Part shown: positions 9,181 to 17,151 of the stretch, piece after piece | Position numbering within the stretch: position 1 is the stretch's first letter | Layout of the letters: every line of letters begins with the position of its first letter | Origin: Clostridia bacterium | GTDB lineage: Bacteria > Bacillota > Clostridia > Christensenellales > Aristaeellaceae | DNA length: 64,000 nucleotides | Direction of reading: 5' to 3' | Assembly: GCA_017429265.1 (NCBI GenBank) | Contig: JAFRPG010000030.1 | Coordinates: 1 to 64,000 of the forward strand | Translations under genes and position numbers: made by a program | Notes under the pieces: model-generated | Told to the model about the DNA's origin: nothing | The model's input: only the letters and a program-made list of their open reading frames with translations | Databases searched by the model: none

Positions 9181-10329
9181 TCACACCTCCGCGGAGTCCT
9201 CGAGCATGGAGAGGAGATCCTCCTCGGTGTCTTCCTGCAGTTCCTCGGCGGTGGGGGCTTCCACCGGGGCGGCGTCGGGAGCGGAACCCTCGGCGAAGAG
9301 CTCCTTGCGGATGACCGCGTCGATCTCGTCGGTGATCTCCGGGTGATCCTTGAGGTACTTGCGGGTGTTTTCGCGGCCCTGGCCGATGCGCTGATCCTTG
9401 TAGGAGAACCACGCGCCGCTCTTCTGGATGATCCTGCGCTCCACGGCCAGGTCCAGCAGGGTGCCCTCGCGGTTGATGCCCTCGCCGTAGATAATGTCGA
9501 ACTCCGCCACGCGGAAGGGCGGGGACACCTTGTTCTTGACGACCTTGACCTTGGTGTGGTTGCCGACCACCTCGCTGCCGCTCTTGAGCTGCTCGCCGCG
9601 GCGCACGTCGAGGCGGACGGAGGAGTAGAACTTCAGGGCGCGGCCGCCGGGGGTGGTCTCCGGGTTGCCGTACATGACGCCCACCTTCTCGCGCAGCTGG
9701 TTGATAAAGATGGCCACACAGCCGGTCTTGTTGATGATGCCGGTCAGCTTGCGCAGGGCCTGGGACATGAGGCGGGCCTGGAGGCCGACGAAGGCGTCGC
9801 CCATCTCGCCGTCGATCTCGGCCTTGGGCACGAGGGCCGCGACGGAGTCGATGACGATCACGTCGAGGGCGCCCGAGCGCACCAGGGATTCCACGATCTC
9901 GAGGGCCTGCTCGCCGGTGTCCGGCTGGCTGACGTAGAGCTCGTCGATGTTGACGCCGAGCTTCTTGGCATAGATCGGGTCGAGCGCGTGCTCCGCGTCG
10001 ACAAAGGCCGCGATGCCGCCCTGCTTCTGGGCCTCAGCCACGATGTGCAGGGCCACCGTCGTCTTGCCGGAGGACTCGGGTCCGAAGATCTCGATCACGC
10101 GTCCGCGCGGCACGCCGCCCACGCCGAGCGCGGCGTCGAGGGTCACGCAGCCGGTGGGGATCACCGGGATGTTCCCGCGGTCGGCCGTCTCGCCGAGCTT
10201 CATCACGGCGCCCTTGCCGAACTGCTTCTCCAGCTCGCTCAGCGCGTGCTCGAGGGCCTTCATTTTTTCGCTGTTGACGTTGTCCTTCACGGCCTCCTGG
10301 GCGGCCTTTGCTTCCTTTTTCGCAGCCAT
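9181..10329 (-). CDS. recA: recombinase RecA
   Basis: A 382-residue DNA strand-exchange protein for recombination and the SOS response. The Walker A motif GPESSGKT is at 83-90, and the loop region [20 protein letters not shown] and the usual C-terminal domain with an acidic tail are present. The ATG at 10329 follows AAGGAGG; the longer open frame upstream covers the promoter and LexA box and is not coding. It is transcribed alone, ending at the hairpin downstream. Confidence 0.98.
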   Translation of the reverse strand: MAAKKEAKAAQEAVKDNVNSEKMKALEHALSELEKQFGKGAVMKLGETADRGNIPVIPTGCVTLDAALGVGGVPRGRVIEIFGPESSGKTTVALHIVAEAQKQGGIAAFVDAEHALDPIYAKKLGVNIDELYVSQPDTGEQALEIVESLVRSGALDVIVIDSVAALVPKAEIDGEMGDAFVGLQARLMSQALRKLTGIINKTGCVAIFINQLREKVGVMYGNPETTPGGRALKFYSSVRLDVRRGEQLKSGSEVVGNHTKVKVVKNKVSPPFRVAEFDIIYGEGINREGTLLDLAVERRIIQKSGAWFSYKDQRIGQGRENTRKYLKDHPEITDEIDAVIRKELFAEGSAPDAAPVEAPTAEELQEDTEEDLLSMLEDSAEV

Positions 10330-10367
10330 AAGCGATATTTCCTCCTTGCGGTGATGATCACGGCTGT

Positions 10368-10396
10368 ATCTTACCACGGCGAACATATGTTTGCAA
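10368..10396 (-). promoter_or_regulatory. recA promoter
   Basis: On the minus strand TTGCAA (10391-10396), 17 bp, TAAGAT (10368-10373). The expected transcript start is near 10361, giving a leader of about 30 nt. Confidence 0.8.
10380..10393 (-). promoter_or_regulatory. LexA (DinR) operator in the recA promoter
   Basis: CGAACATATGTTTG on the plus strand fits the Gram-positive SOS box CGAACRNRYGTTYG at every position. It covers the edge of the -35 element and half of the spacer, so bound LexA would block RNA polymerase. Confidence 0.9.
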
Positions 10397-10435
10397 GGGG
10401 AACACTCAAATTCTTCGGCTTCGGGCGGGAGGGCG

Positions 10436-11284
10436 TTATTCCGCGATCACGGGGATCTCATGCTCCGCGCAGTATTGCGCGAGGGCGCTGCCCGCGGGGG
10501 CGTGGACCGTCAGCCGGTCGCACCAGGTGAAGGCGCCGTCCCCGATCTGCGAGAGCGCGGCGGATGCGCTGACCCGGGAGAGGGTGACGCAGTGATAGAC
10601 GCCGTAGAGTTCCACAGACTGCACGGTCGCGGGGAGATTCAGGGCCTCCAGGGCGCTGCAGCCGACGACGGCGTAGCGGCCCACCGTGACGCAGTCGGCC
10701 GGCAGGGTCAGCTCCTGCGGGACCTTCGGGGCCAGGACGGAGATCAGCCGCCTGTCGATCCGGTGATAGATCATGCAGCCGTCGACCAGGGTCAGCGGGC
10801 CCTCGGTCAGGCTGAACTCCGTCAGGTCGCCGCAGTAGGCGAAGGGGTTGGCCCCCAGGCGCGTGCAGGCGGCGGGCAGGGTCAGTTCCTCCAGGTGCGT
10901 GCAGAGGATGAAGCAGCAGTCGCCGATGGCCTTCAGGCTCTCCGGCAGGCGGATCCGGGTCAGGGAGGAGCAGCCGCAGAAGGCATAGCGGCCCAGCTCC
11001 GTGACGCCCTCGGGGAGGAGGACCTCGACGAGGCCGGTCTGGTTCTCAAAGGCCCAGTTTCCCACGGCGGTCAGCGGGTGGCCGTCGAGGAGGGCGGGGA
11101 CCTCCAGGCGCTCCGCCCGGCCGCTCCAGCCGGTCAGCGTGGCGCTGCCGTCCTCGCCGACCGTATAGGAAAACCCCTGATAGGTGAAGGTGTCCTGACC
11201 GACCGTCTCCGCCGGGGCGCCGCAAGCCGCGCAGAGCAGCGCCAGGGTCAGGGCCGCCGCAAGCAGCATCCGTCTCGTCCTCAT
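10436..11284 (-). CDS. short secreted BspA-like leucine-rich-repeat protein
   Basis: A 282-residue exported protein. The N-terminal signal ([20 protein letters not shown]) could be cut after the AxA-like site or at the Cys as an atypical lipoprotein, since the residue at -3 is not a good lipobox match. About ten LRR_5-type repeats follow (for example [20 protein letters not shown]). It is much shorter than the other LRR proteins here and lacks their DPxxWL tail. The start is supported by AGGAGG upstream. Role unknown; surface binding is likely. Confidence 0.85.
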   Translation of the reverse strand: MRTRRMLLAAALTLALLCAACGAPAETVGQDTFTYQGFSYTVGEDGSATLTGWSGRAERLEVPALLDGHPLTAVGNWAFENQTGLVEVLLPEGVTELGRYAFCGCSSLTRIRLPESLKAIGDCCFILCTHLEELTLPAACTRLGANPFAYCGDLTEFSLTEGPLTLVDGCMIYHRIDRRLISVLAPKVPQELTLPADCVTVGRYAVVGCSALEALNLPATVQSVELYGVYHCVTLSRVSASAALSQIGDGAFTWCDRLTVHAPAGSALAQYCAEHEIPVIAE

Positions 11285-11325
11285 GCTCAGGCCTCCTGTT
11301 CTCGTTCTTCTCCGGTGATGCGGAT

Positions 11326-11355
11326 ATTATAGCCGTTCCGCCCGGAGCGTGTCAA
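11326..11355 (-). promoter_or_regulatory. promoter of the short LRR gene
   Basis: On the minus strand TTGACA (11350-11355), 18 bp, TATAAT (11326-11331): consensus elements with a leader of about 35 nt. Confidence 0.75.
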
Positions 11356-11474
11356 GCGCGCCGGCGATCTGTTACATATAGGAAGGAAAGCCCCTTGACC
11401 GGCCGCGCGCCGGCATGGTAGACTTGAGGCAGCACAGCGGAACACGAAAAACCCGCGCGAAAAGAGGTCGAGCC

Positions 11475-12152
11475 ATGCACACCGTCACCGCCGCCGGACG
11501 CCCCTGCCCCGTCTTCGGAGATCCGGAACGCGCCGCGTATCTCCTGCTCCAGCCGTCCGGGAGCGGCGAGAGCGATATCATCGCGGAGGAATACGCCCTC
11601 CTGGGCCCGGACACGGCGCTCGCCGCGTTTCCCGTGGACTGGGACCGGGACCTCACGCCCTGGCCCGCGGAAAGCCCGTTCCGGGGACAGCCCGCCTTCG
11701 GCAGCGGGGCGGAGGAGACCCTGCGCTTCGTGACGGAGGACCTGCTCCCGGCCCTCGGAGAAAGCAGACCGTCCGGGCGGAAGATTTTTCTCGGCGGCTA
11801 TTCGCTGGCGGGGCTCTTCGCTCTCTGGGCGGGGTACATGAGCGGCCGCTTCGACGGCATCGCGGCCTGCTCGCCCTCGGTGTGGTATCCGGGCTGGTCG
11901 GACTGGGCGGCGGAGAAGCCCTTCCGCTGCCCGGCGGCCTACCTTTCCCTCGGCGACACGGAGGAGAGGACCCGTCATCCGGTCCTGCGCACGGTGGGCG
12001 ATGCGATCCGCCTGCAGCACGCCCGGCTGGAGGCTTCCTCCGTCCGTACCGTGCTGCGGTGGAACCCGGGCAATCACTTCCGGGACCCCGCCCGCCGCAC
12101 CGCGGACGGCTTCCGCTGGCTGGCGGAAGAGGCGGACAGAGGGCACTTTTGA
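11475..12152 (+). CDS. alpha/beta-hydrolase fold esterase, small
   Basis: A 225-residue cytoplasmic serine hydrolase. The nucleophile elbow GGYSLAG puts the catalytic Ser at 110, and a His in NPGNHFRD near the C-terminus is the likely catalytic base. The layout resembles short esterases related to enterochelin or feruloyl esterases, but the substrate is unknown. The ATG at 11475 with an AAGAGGT ribosome binding site was chosen over the ATG at 11415, which has none. The stop codon is immediately followed by repeat copy D. Confidence 0.75.
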   Translation: MHTVTAAGRPCPVFGDPERAAYLLLQPSGSGESDIIAEEYALLGPDTALAAFPVDWDRDLTPWPAESPFRGQPAFGSGAEETLRFVTEDLLPALGESRPSGRKIFLGGYSLAGLFALWAGYMSGRFDGIAACSPSVWYPGWSDWAAEKPFRCPAAYLSLGDTEERTRHPVLRTVGDAIRLQHARLEASSVRTVLRWNPGNHFRDPARRTADGFRWLAEEADRGHF

Positions 12153-12438
12153 GGTTCTTCACGTTTAGTTAGGGAAATTCCGTTGGTGAGGGAATGCGCC
12201 TGCGGGCGCACCAGAGGGCTTTCCGATCGCCCTCTGGACTCCTTCGGGGCCGTCCCGTTAAATCATTCTTGGGAAATTGTAAGGTTTTTGATGGAATGCC
12301 AGGCTATGCTCTCCGCCTTACCCGACAACTAACAAGAAAGAGACGGCCCGATGGGTCCAGGGGCGATCGGAAAGCCCCTGGCGCGCTCCGCAGAGCGCGA
12401 ACCCCCCATATGCTGTCCCTAACTTTCCATGAAGAACC
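12153..12438 (-). repeat. palindromic repeat, copy D (complete, inverted)
   Basis: The clearest full-length copy (286 bp). Outer inverted repeats of about 22 bp: 12153-12174 begins GGTTCTTCACGTTTAGTT and 12417-12438 ends CATGAAGAACC. Inside, both hairpin arms are intact with no nested insert, in the opposite orientation to copies A to C. It begins at the base after the esterase stop codon, and its far end is followed by CTTTTT, so it may end transcripts from the esterase. Confidence 0.85.
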
Positions 12439-12462
12439 CTTTTTACTGTCGATATCATGGGA

Positions 12463-13782
12463 TCATTCATCCGTGAGATAGGGTGCGAAGAGCGGATCCA
12501 GGCGGTCGCGGTTGTCGCGCAGGAAGACCGCCCCGTCCATCGGCTGCGGCTCGGCTTCCCCGCGTCCCAGGAGCCGGCTGTCGCAGTAGTCGAGGATCGC
12601 TTCCATGTCCGAAGGCAGGATCGCGTGGCCGTCCAGGTGGATCAGGATGTTGCTGTTCCCGCCGATGCCCAGCAGATCCCACACAGGCCGGGAGGCGCGC
12701 CAGGCCAGGCACTGACCCTCGGTGTTGTTCCAGCCCTCCGAGGTGATCCCGGTGACGAGAATCAGGTGGCGTCCGGGACCCGCGGCGAGCGCGCAGAGCA
12801 TGTGCTGATCTACGGGGAGGTTCCGCACCGTGGGGACGCTCACGAAGTTCCCGCAGAACCAGTAGCCCTCCCCGCCCTTCAGGTTGGAGAACGGCTCGTT
12901 CTGCGACTCGTTGACCCAGGCCTCGGGGCCGCCGAGCCGCGTCAGATCGTAGGTCTTGCCATGGTTGTCGGTGCGGAAGACGGCGGTCCCGCCCAGGCCC
13001 GAGCACGACGGGATCGTGACCCGGATGCGCGGGTCATAGGCTCCGGCCACCGCGGCGCTCTTCCCCCAGCGGGAGACACCGCCCACCAGCGACAGGGCCG
13101 GGTCGATGTGGAGAGCCTCCCCCGCGCCGGCCTCCATCGCGTCGATGATCTTGCTCACGCCCCAGGCCCACGCCAGCAGCACACCCCGCGTCGACTGCGG
13201 ATTGCCCCGCTCGCCGTAGGGATACAGGCGGAAAAACGCGCCGGTGCGGAGATTGTTGTCCGAGGAGGCGAGGGACGGGTCGTACTGGACACCCGCGTAG
13301 CCGCGCGAGGCCGCGTACCGGCAGTTCTGCGACACCGCCGTCACCCATTCCTTGGAGAACCAGTCCCGATAATGCCACGGCGCGTACTCCACGAAGAAGG
13401 GCCATCCTCCCGCCGGAGCCTCTCCGTCGGGCAGGGTGATCAGGGCCGCGATCTGCGCGCTGCGGCCGTTGGCCTCCACCGTGACCTCGAGCAGGGTGCC
13501 GTGGGTCTCCGGCTCCTCCGAGAGGGTCCAGGAGACCTTCTCCCCCGCCGGATCCGGCATATAGCCGTAGACATAGCGGCTGTACAGCTCCAGCAGTTCC
13601 TCCCGGCGGCGAGACCAGTCCTCCGGCGTCTCCACGGCGTCACCGTTCAAGAAGGTCATCAGCTCCGGCAGTCCTTCGGTCAGGGGAAGCTCCTTCGGCG
13701 CGGGCATCTCGGCACCTCCGTTCAGATTCACAAGAAGGGTCAGGATCAGCAGCAGCGCTGCCCATCGGCCTGCGTGTCTCAA
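12463..13782 (-). CDS. CE15 glucuronoyl esterase-like carbohydrate esterase, secreted
   Basis: A 439-residue exported hydrolase expected to cut ester bonds between lignin alcohols and the 4-O-methyl-glucuronic acid side chains of xylan. A signal peptide is followed by an alpha/beta-hydrolase with the CE15 hallmark GVSRWGK (Ser at about 237) and a later conserved EGWNNTEGQCLAWRA region. The start was set at TTG 13782 because GAGGTGAT, a strong ribosome binding site, lies 8 nt before it and overlaps the alternative GTG at 13791. Its function matches the GH67 alpha-glucuronidase 12 kb away. Confidence 0.85.
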   Translation of the reverse strand: MRHAGRWAALLLILTLLVNLNGGAEMPAPKELPLTEGLPELMTFLNGDAVETPEDWSRRREELLELYSRYVYGYMPDPAGEKVSWTLSEEPETHGTLLEVTVEANGRSAQIAALITLPDGEAPAGGWPFFVEYAPWHYRDWFSKEWVTAVSQNCRYAASRGYAGVQYDPSLASSDNNLRTGAFFRLYPYGERGNPQSTRGVLLAWAWGVSKIIDAMEAGAGEALHIDPALSLVGGVSRWGKSAAVAGAYDPRIRVTIPSCSGLGGTAVFRTDNHGKTYDLTRLGGPEAWVNESQNEPFSNLKGGEGYWFCGNFVSVPTVRNLPVDQHMLCALAAGPGRHLILVTGITSEGWNNTEGQCLAWRASRPVWDLLGIGGNSNILIHLDGHAILPSDMEAILDYCDSRLLGRGEAEPQPMDGAVFLRDNRDRLDPLFAPYLTDE

Positions 13783-13818
13783 GGATATCACCTCGCGGTT
13801 TTCTGTCTCTCAGGTCCC

Positions 13819-13847
13819 ATTATAGCGGAAGCGGAGCTTTTGCACAA
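13819..13847 (-). promoter_or_regulatory. promoter of the CE15 gene
   Basis: On the minus strand TTGTGC, 17 bp, TATAAT (13819-13824). Confidence 0.65.
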
Positions 13848-13870
13848 GGGAAATGTCCGCGCCCACATGA

Positions 13871-13902
13871 AACCCCCGCCGCAGTCTCCCGCGGCGGGGG
13901 TT
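13871..13902 (-). terminator. terminator of hsp20
   Basis: A 12-bp stem, AACCCCCGCCGC with GCGGCGGGGGTT, with an 8-nt loop and a short T-run on the minus strand. Confidence 0.75.
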
Positions 13903-13926
13903 CCGTGATCCGGTGTTCCGGAAAGA

Positions 13927-14367
13927 TTATCCTTCGATCCGGATGACCTTCTTCTCGGGCACCTTCCGGCTGTCCTTCTTCGGCACGGTCAGGGTCAGCA
14001 CGCCGTGCTCCAGATGGGCTGTGATGTCCTCCTCGGTCAGGGCATTGCCGACGTAGAAGCTGCGCTGCAGGGTGCCCGCGTAGCGCTCCTGGCGGATGAC
14101 CTTGCCCTTTGTGTCCTTCTCATCCTTGTCCAGGCCTTTGGCGGCGGTGACGGTCAGGTAGCCGTTCTCCAGGCTCAGGGTGATGTCTTCTTTGCGGAAG
14201 CCCGGCAGGTCGATGGACACCTCGTAGTGGTCGTCGTGCTCATGCACGTCGGTCCGCATCTCCCTTGCGGCGTTCTTGCCGTAGAGGCGGCGGTCCACGT
14301 CACGCATGGACGGGAAGTCAAACCAGTCGTCGAACAAATTCTCAGCAATGATACTCGGCATCAACAT
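13927..14367 (-). CDS. hsp20: small heat shock protein, Hsp20/alpha-crystallin family
   Basis: A 146-residue ATP-independent holdase chaperone of the cytoplasm. The alpha-crystallin domain spans about 38-144, with the conserved VSIDLPGFRKEDI strand and the GVLTLTVPK motif near the end. The IxI-like C-terminal tail is short (VIRIEG). The ATG at 14367 follows GGAGG by 8 nt. The operon is a single gene under a CIRCE-controlled promoter. Confidence 0.95.
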   Translation of the reverse strand: MLMPSIIAENLFDDWFDFPSMRDVDRRLYGKNAAREMRTDVHEHDDHYEVSIDLPGFRKEDITLSLENGYLTVTAAKGLDKDEKDTKGKVIRQERYAGTLQRSFYVGNALTEEDITAHLEHGVLTLTVPKKDSRKVPEKKVIRIEG

Positions 14368-14472
14368 AACTCTTACCTCCTGCGGTGTAGGGCCATTCGG
14401 GTGGCCGCGCCATGTTGATCTTGAGCAACGGGACGGTGGTTTATCGGATCGCTGTTCCTTTGTTCATCTTGT

Positions 14473-14500
14473 ATTATAGTCATTTTGTTAGCACTGTCAA
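14473..14500 (-). promoter_or_regulatory. hsp20 promoter
   Basis: Perfect TTGACA (14495-14500) and TATAAT (14473-14478) on the minus strand with a 16-bp spacer. It overlaps the CIRCE operator, as expected for repression by HrcA. Confidence 0.9.
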
Positions 14501-14514
14501 GAGGTGAGTGCTAA
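14488..14514 (-). promoter_or_regulatory. CIRCE operator (HrcA binding site)
   Basis: TTAGCACTG-N9-GAGTGCTAA matches the consensus TTAGCACTC-N9-GAGTGCTAA with one mismatch. It covers the -35 element of the hsp20 promoter. Confidence 0.93.
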
Positions 14515-14638
14515 ATTTTCCCGAACCTTTTTTCTTCGCAGGATTTCACATCCTCCCGTCGAAAAAAAAGAATAATCCGCTGCTGTCACAATACGGTGCC
14601 GTACGGCATGATACAGAGTAAAAGGAGTTGAATCCGAC

Positions 14639-16207
14639 ATGAGACGATCCCTGATCCCGGTCCTCGCTGCGCTGCTGGTTCTTCTCGCGGCGGTGAACGC
14701 AGGCGGAGAACCGGCAGACGGCAGCCCGCTGGTCGGCCTGTGGGAATTCGAGAAGACCGGCGCCGCCGTGGGCATGGACTTTATGAGCTACGCGGAATAC
14801 ATGGAGGACGGAACGTATATCTTTCAGCATGTGACCGGCGGCGAGGTCCGCGATGTGAGCATTTGCGGCTATACGGACCGGGACGGCTCGATCGCGTATG
14901 ACAACAACTGGTACACCTTCACCTATTCGGTGGAAGGCGACACGCTGACCGTCACCCGCATAAGCGCCTCCCGGTATGAGGAGGACTCCGTCACCACGTG
15001 GCATCGCCTCACGGACCGGCCGCCAGAAATCATGACGATCCGCCGGAGCGGGGACTTCTTCTATATGCCGGACGGCGGAGACGCGATGCTGGTCAAGTAC
15101 GGCGGCTCCAACGACCCCGCGGATACCCTGACCGTGCCGGAGAGCCTCGACGGCTGCCGCGTCACGTCCCTGCGGGCGTCCGTCTTCGAAGGCTGCCGGA
15201 AGGACACCGTGATCCTGCCGGACACAGTGACGGCGATCCCCGATTCCGCCTTCCGCCGGTCGGACGTGCGGCGCATCGTGATCCCCGACAGTGTGACGGA
15301 GATCGGCGCGTACGCCTTCGCGGAGAGTTCGCTGACCGGGATCGACCTCCCGAAGGGGCTCCTGCGCATCGGTCCGAACGCTTTCGAGGGCTCCGCGCTC
15401 ATGCTGATCGATCTGCCGGACAGTCTCGCCGTGATCGAAGGAAACCCGTTCGGCAGCTGTGAGAACCTGGAGAGGATTCGTATCGGGGACGGGCACCCTG
15501 CCTTCTGTCTGCGTGACGGCGCCCTGTGCAGCCTGGAGGATCAGCGGCTGATCTGGTATCCGGCAGGCCGCCTCGACGAATACTTCACCGTCCCGGACGG
15601 CATCCGGACCGTCGGCGAGGACGCCTTCGCGGATAACCGGCATCTGAAAGCAGTCCTGCTTCCGGGCACCGTGACAGAGATCGGAGCGTTCGCGTTTAAA
15701 GGCTGCACGCATCTGGAGAGCGTCGAATTCCCGGACAGCGTGCAGGCCATCGGGGAGTATGCATTCAGCGGATGCTGGTGTCTGAAGAAGATCACCGTCC
15801 CGGACGGGATCACGGAACTCGCCGACGGCGTGTTTCATGGTGCGGCTGAGTTGAAATCCGTCCGCCTGCCGGATACCCTGACAAGGATCGGTTCCGGCGC
15901 CTTTTACGGATGCGACAGTCTGACCGGGATCGTGATCCCGGACGGCGTCACGGAGATCGGCTCCATGGCATTCTATTGCTGTTACGGTCTGACAGAGGTG
16001 ACCCTGCCGGCCGGTCTGGAAGCGATCCAAGGCCAGGCATTCTGCCAGTGCACCAGTCTGACGGACCTTGTCATCCCGGCCGGCGTGAACCGGATCACCG
16101 CCTCGGCCTTTGACGGATGCGAGAAGCTGACCCTGACTGTCACACCCGGCACATGGGCGGAACGGTTCTGCCGTGAGCAGGGGCTCCGATACCGCTGCGC
16201 CGAGTGA
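14639..16207 (+). CDS. secreted BspA-like leucine-rich-repeat protein with an N-terminal non-LRR domain
   Basis: A 522-residue exported protein: signal peptide (1-24), then a domain of about 110 residues that is not LRR (LVGLWEFEKTGAAVGMDFMS, with a TITRI/TYSVEGDTLTVTRI pattern like lipocalin-type domains of clostridial surface proteins), then about 15 LRR_5-type repeats. It ends without an anchor. The ATG at 14639 follows AAAAGGAG. The region upstream has no strong promoter that I can see. The function is probably adhesion or binding. Confidence 0.85.
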   Translation: MRRSLIPVLAALLVLLAAVNAGGEPADGSPLVGLWEFEKTGAAVGMDFMSYAEYMEDGTYIFQHVTGGEVRDVSICGYTDRDGSIAYDNNWYTFTYSVEGDTLTVTRISASRYEEDSVTTWHRLTDRPPEIMTIRRSGDFFYMPDGGDAMLVKYGGSNDPADTLTVPESLDGCRVTSLRASVFEGCRKDTVILPDTVTAIPDSAFRRSDVRRIVIPDSVTEIGAYAFAESSLTGIDLPKGLLRIGPNAFEGSALMLIDLPDSLAVIEGNPFGSCENLERIRIGDGHPAFCLRDGALCSLEDQRLIWYPAGRLDEYFTVPDGIRTVGEDAFADNRHLKAVLLPGTVTEIGAFAFKGCTHLESVEFPDSVQAIGEYAFSGCWCLKKITVPDGITELADGVFHGAAELKSVRLPDTLTRIGSGAFYGCDSLTGIVIPDGVTEIGSMAFYCCYGLTEVTLPAGLEAIQGQAFCQCTSLTDLVIPAGVNRITASAFDGCEKLTLTVTPGTWAERFCREQGLRYRCAE

Positions 16208-16290
16208 GAGGAATGGAGCGGGAGGAATTCACTGAGGAAGACGAATGATCCCGTCCGGCTCTTTCACGGACAGAACCGCGCTCCTTGCGC

Positions 16291-16319
16291 TTGTGATTTT
16301 CACCGATGTGTGCTATAAT
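16291..16319 (+). promoter_or_regulatory. deoD promoter
   Basis: TTGTGA, 17 bp, TATAAT (16314-16319) with TGC before the -10. Confidence 0.75.
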
Positions 16320-16353
16320 CGGTGCAACATCCAATGCGAAAGGAGCGTTTTTC

Positions 16354-17061
16354 ATGCTGAATGTCCCAACCCCGCACATCTCCGCCAATGCCGGCGACTT
16401 CGCCCCCACGGTGCTGATGCCCGGCGACCCGCTGCGGTCCAAGTTCATCGCCGACAACTATCTGACCGACGCGGTCCTGGTCAACAACACCCGCGGTGTC
16501 CAGGGCTACACCGGCACCTACAAGGGCAAGCGCGTGTCCGTCATGGCGTCCGGCATGGGCATGCCCTCCATCGGCATCTACTCCTATGAGCTCTTCCAGG
16601 GTTATCACGTCCAGAGCATCATCCGGATCGGCTCCGCCGGCGCCATCAACCAGCGGCTGAAGCTGCGCGACATCGTGCTGGGCATGAGCGCCTACACCAA
16701 CTCCGGCTACGGCATCCAGTACGGCTTCCGCGGCGACCTGGCGCCCTGCTGCTCCTACCGCCTGCTTAACGCCGCCATGGAGGCCGGCAAGACCCTCGGC
16801 ATCGAGCCCGTGCCCGGCGCCATCTTCTCCTCGGACACCTTCTATGACGAGCACAGCCCCAACGACATCCTCGAAAAGCTCGGCGTCCTGGCTGTGGAGA
16901 TGGAGGCTGCCTCCCTCTACCTGAACGCCGCGCGGACCGGCAAGGAGGCCCTGTGCATCTGCACGATCTCCGACAACCCGAAGACCGGCGACAGCCTCCC
17001 CGCCCAGGACCGCCAGACGAGCTTCACCCAGATGATCGAGCTGGCCCTGGAGATCGCCTGA
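16354..17061 (+). CDS. deoD: purine-nucleoside phosphorylase, DeoD type
   Basis: A 235-residue hexameric-type enzyme that phosphorolyses purine (deoxy)nucleosides for salvage. The family motifs are clear: VLMPGDPLRSKFIADNYL, the phosphate and sugar site GSAGAI, and GVLAVEMEAASLY. The ATG at 16354 follows AAAGGAG; upstream frame codons lie in the promoter. A 12-bp GC hairpin follows (17075-17106) without a T-run. Confidence 0.96.
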   Translation: MLNVPTPHISANAGDFAPTVLMPGDPLRSKFIADNYLTDAVLVNNTRGVQGYTGTYKGKRVSVMASGMGMPSIGIYSYELFQGYHVQSIIRIGSAGAINQRLKLRDIVLGMSAYTNSGYGIQYGFRGDLAPCCSYRLLNAAMEAGKTLGIEPVPGAIFSSDTFYDEHSPNDILEKLGVLAVEMEAASLYLNAARTGKEALCICTISDNPKTGDSLPAQDRQTSFTQMIELALEIA

Positions 17062-17151
17062 TCCCGATTCACCGCCGGCTGCGGCACCGATGCGTGCCGC
17101 AGCCGGTCTGATGACAGACACTTTCCCAATCAACAAGGAGGACAGGACAGA

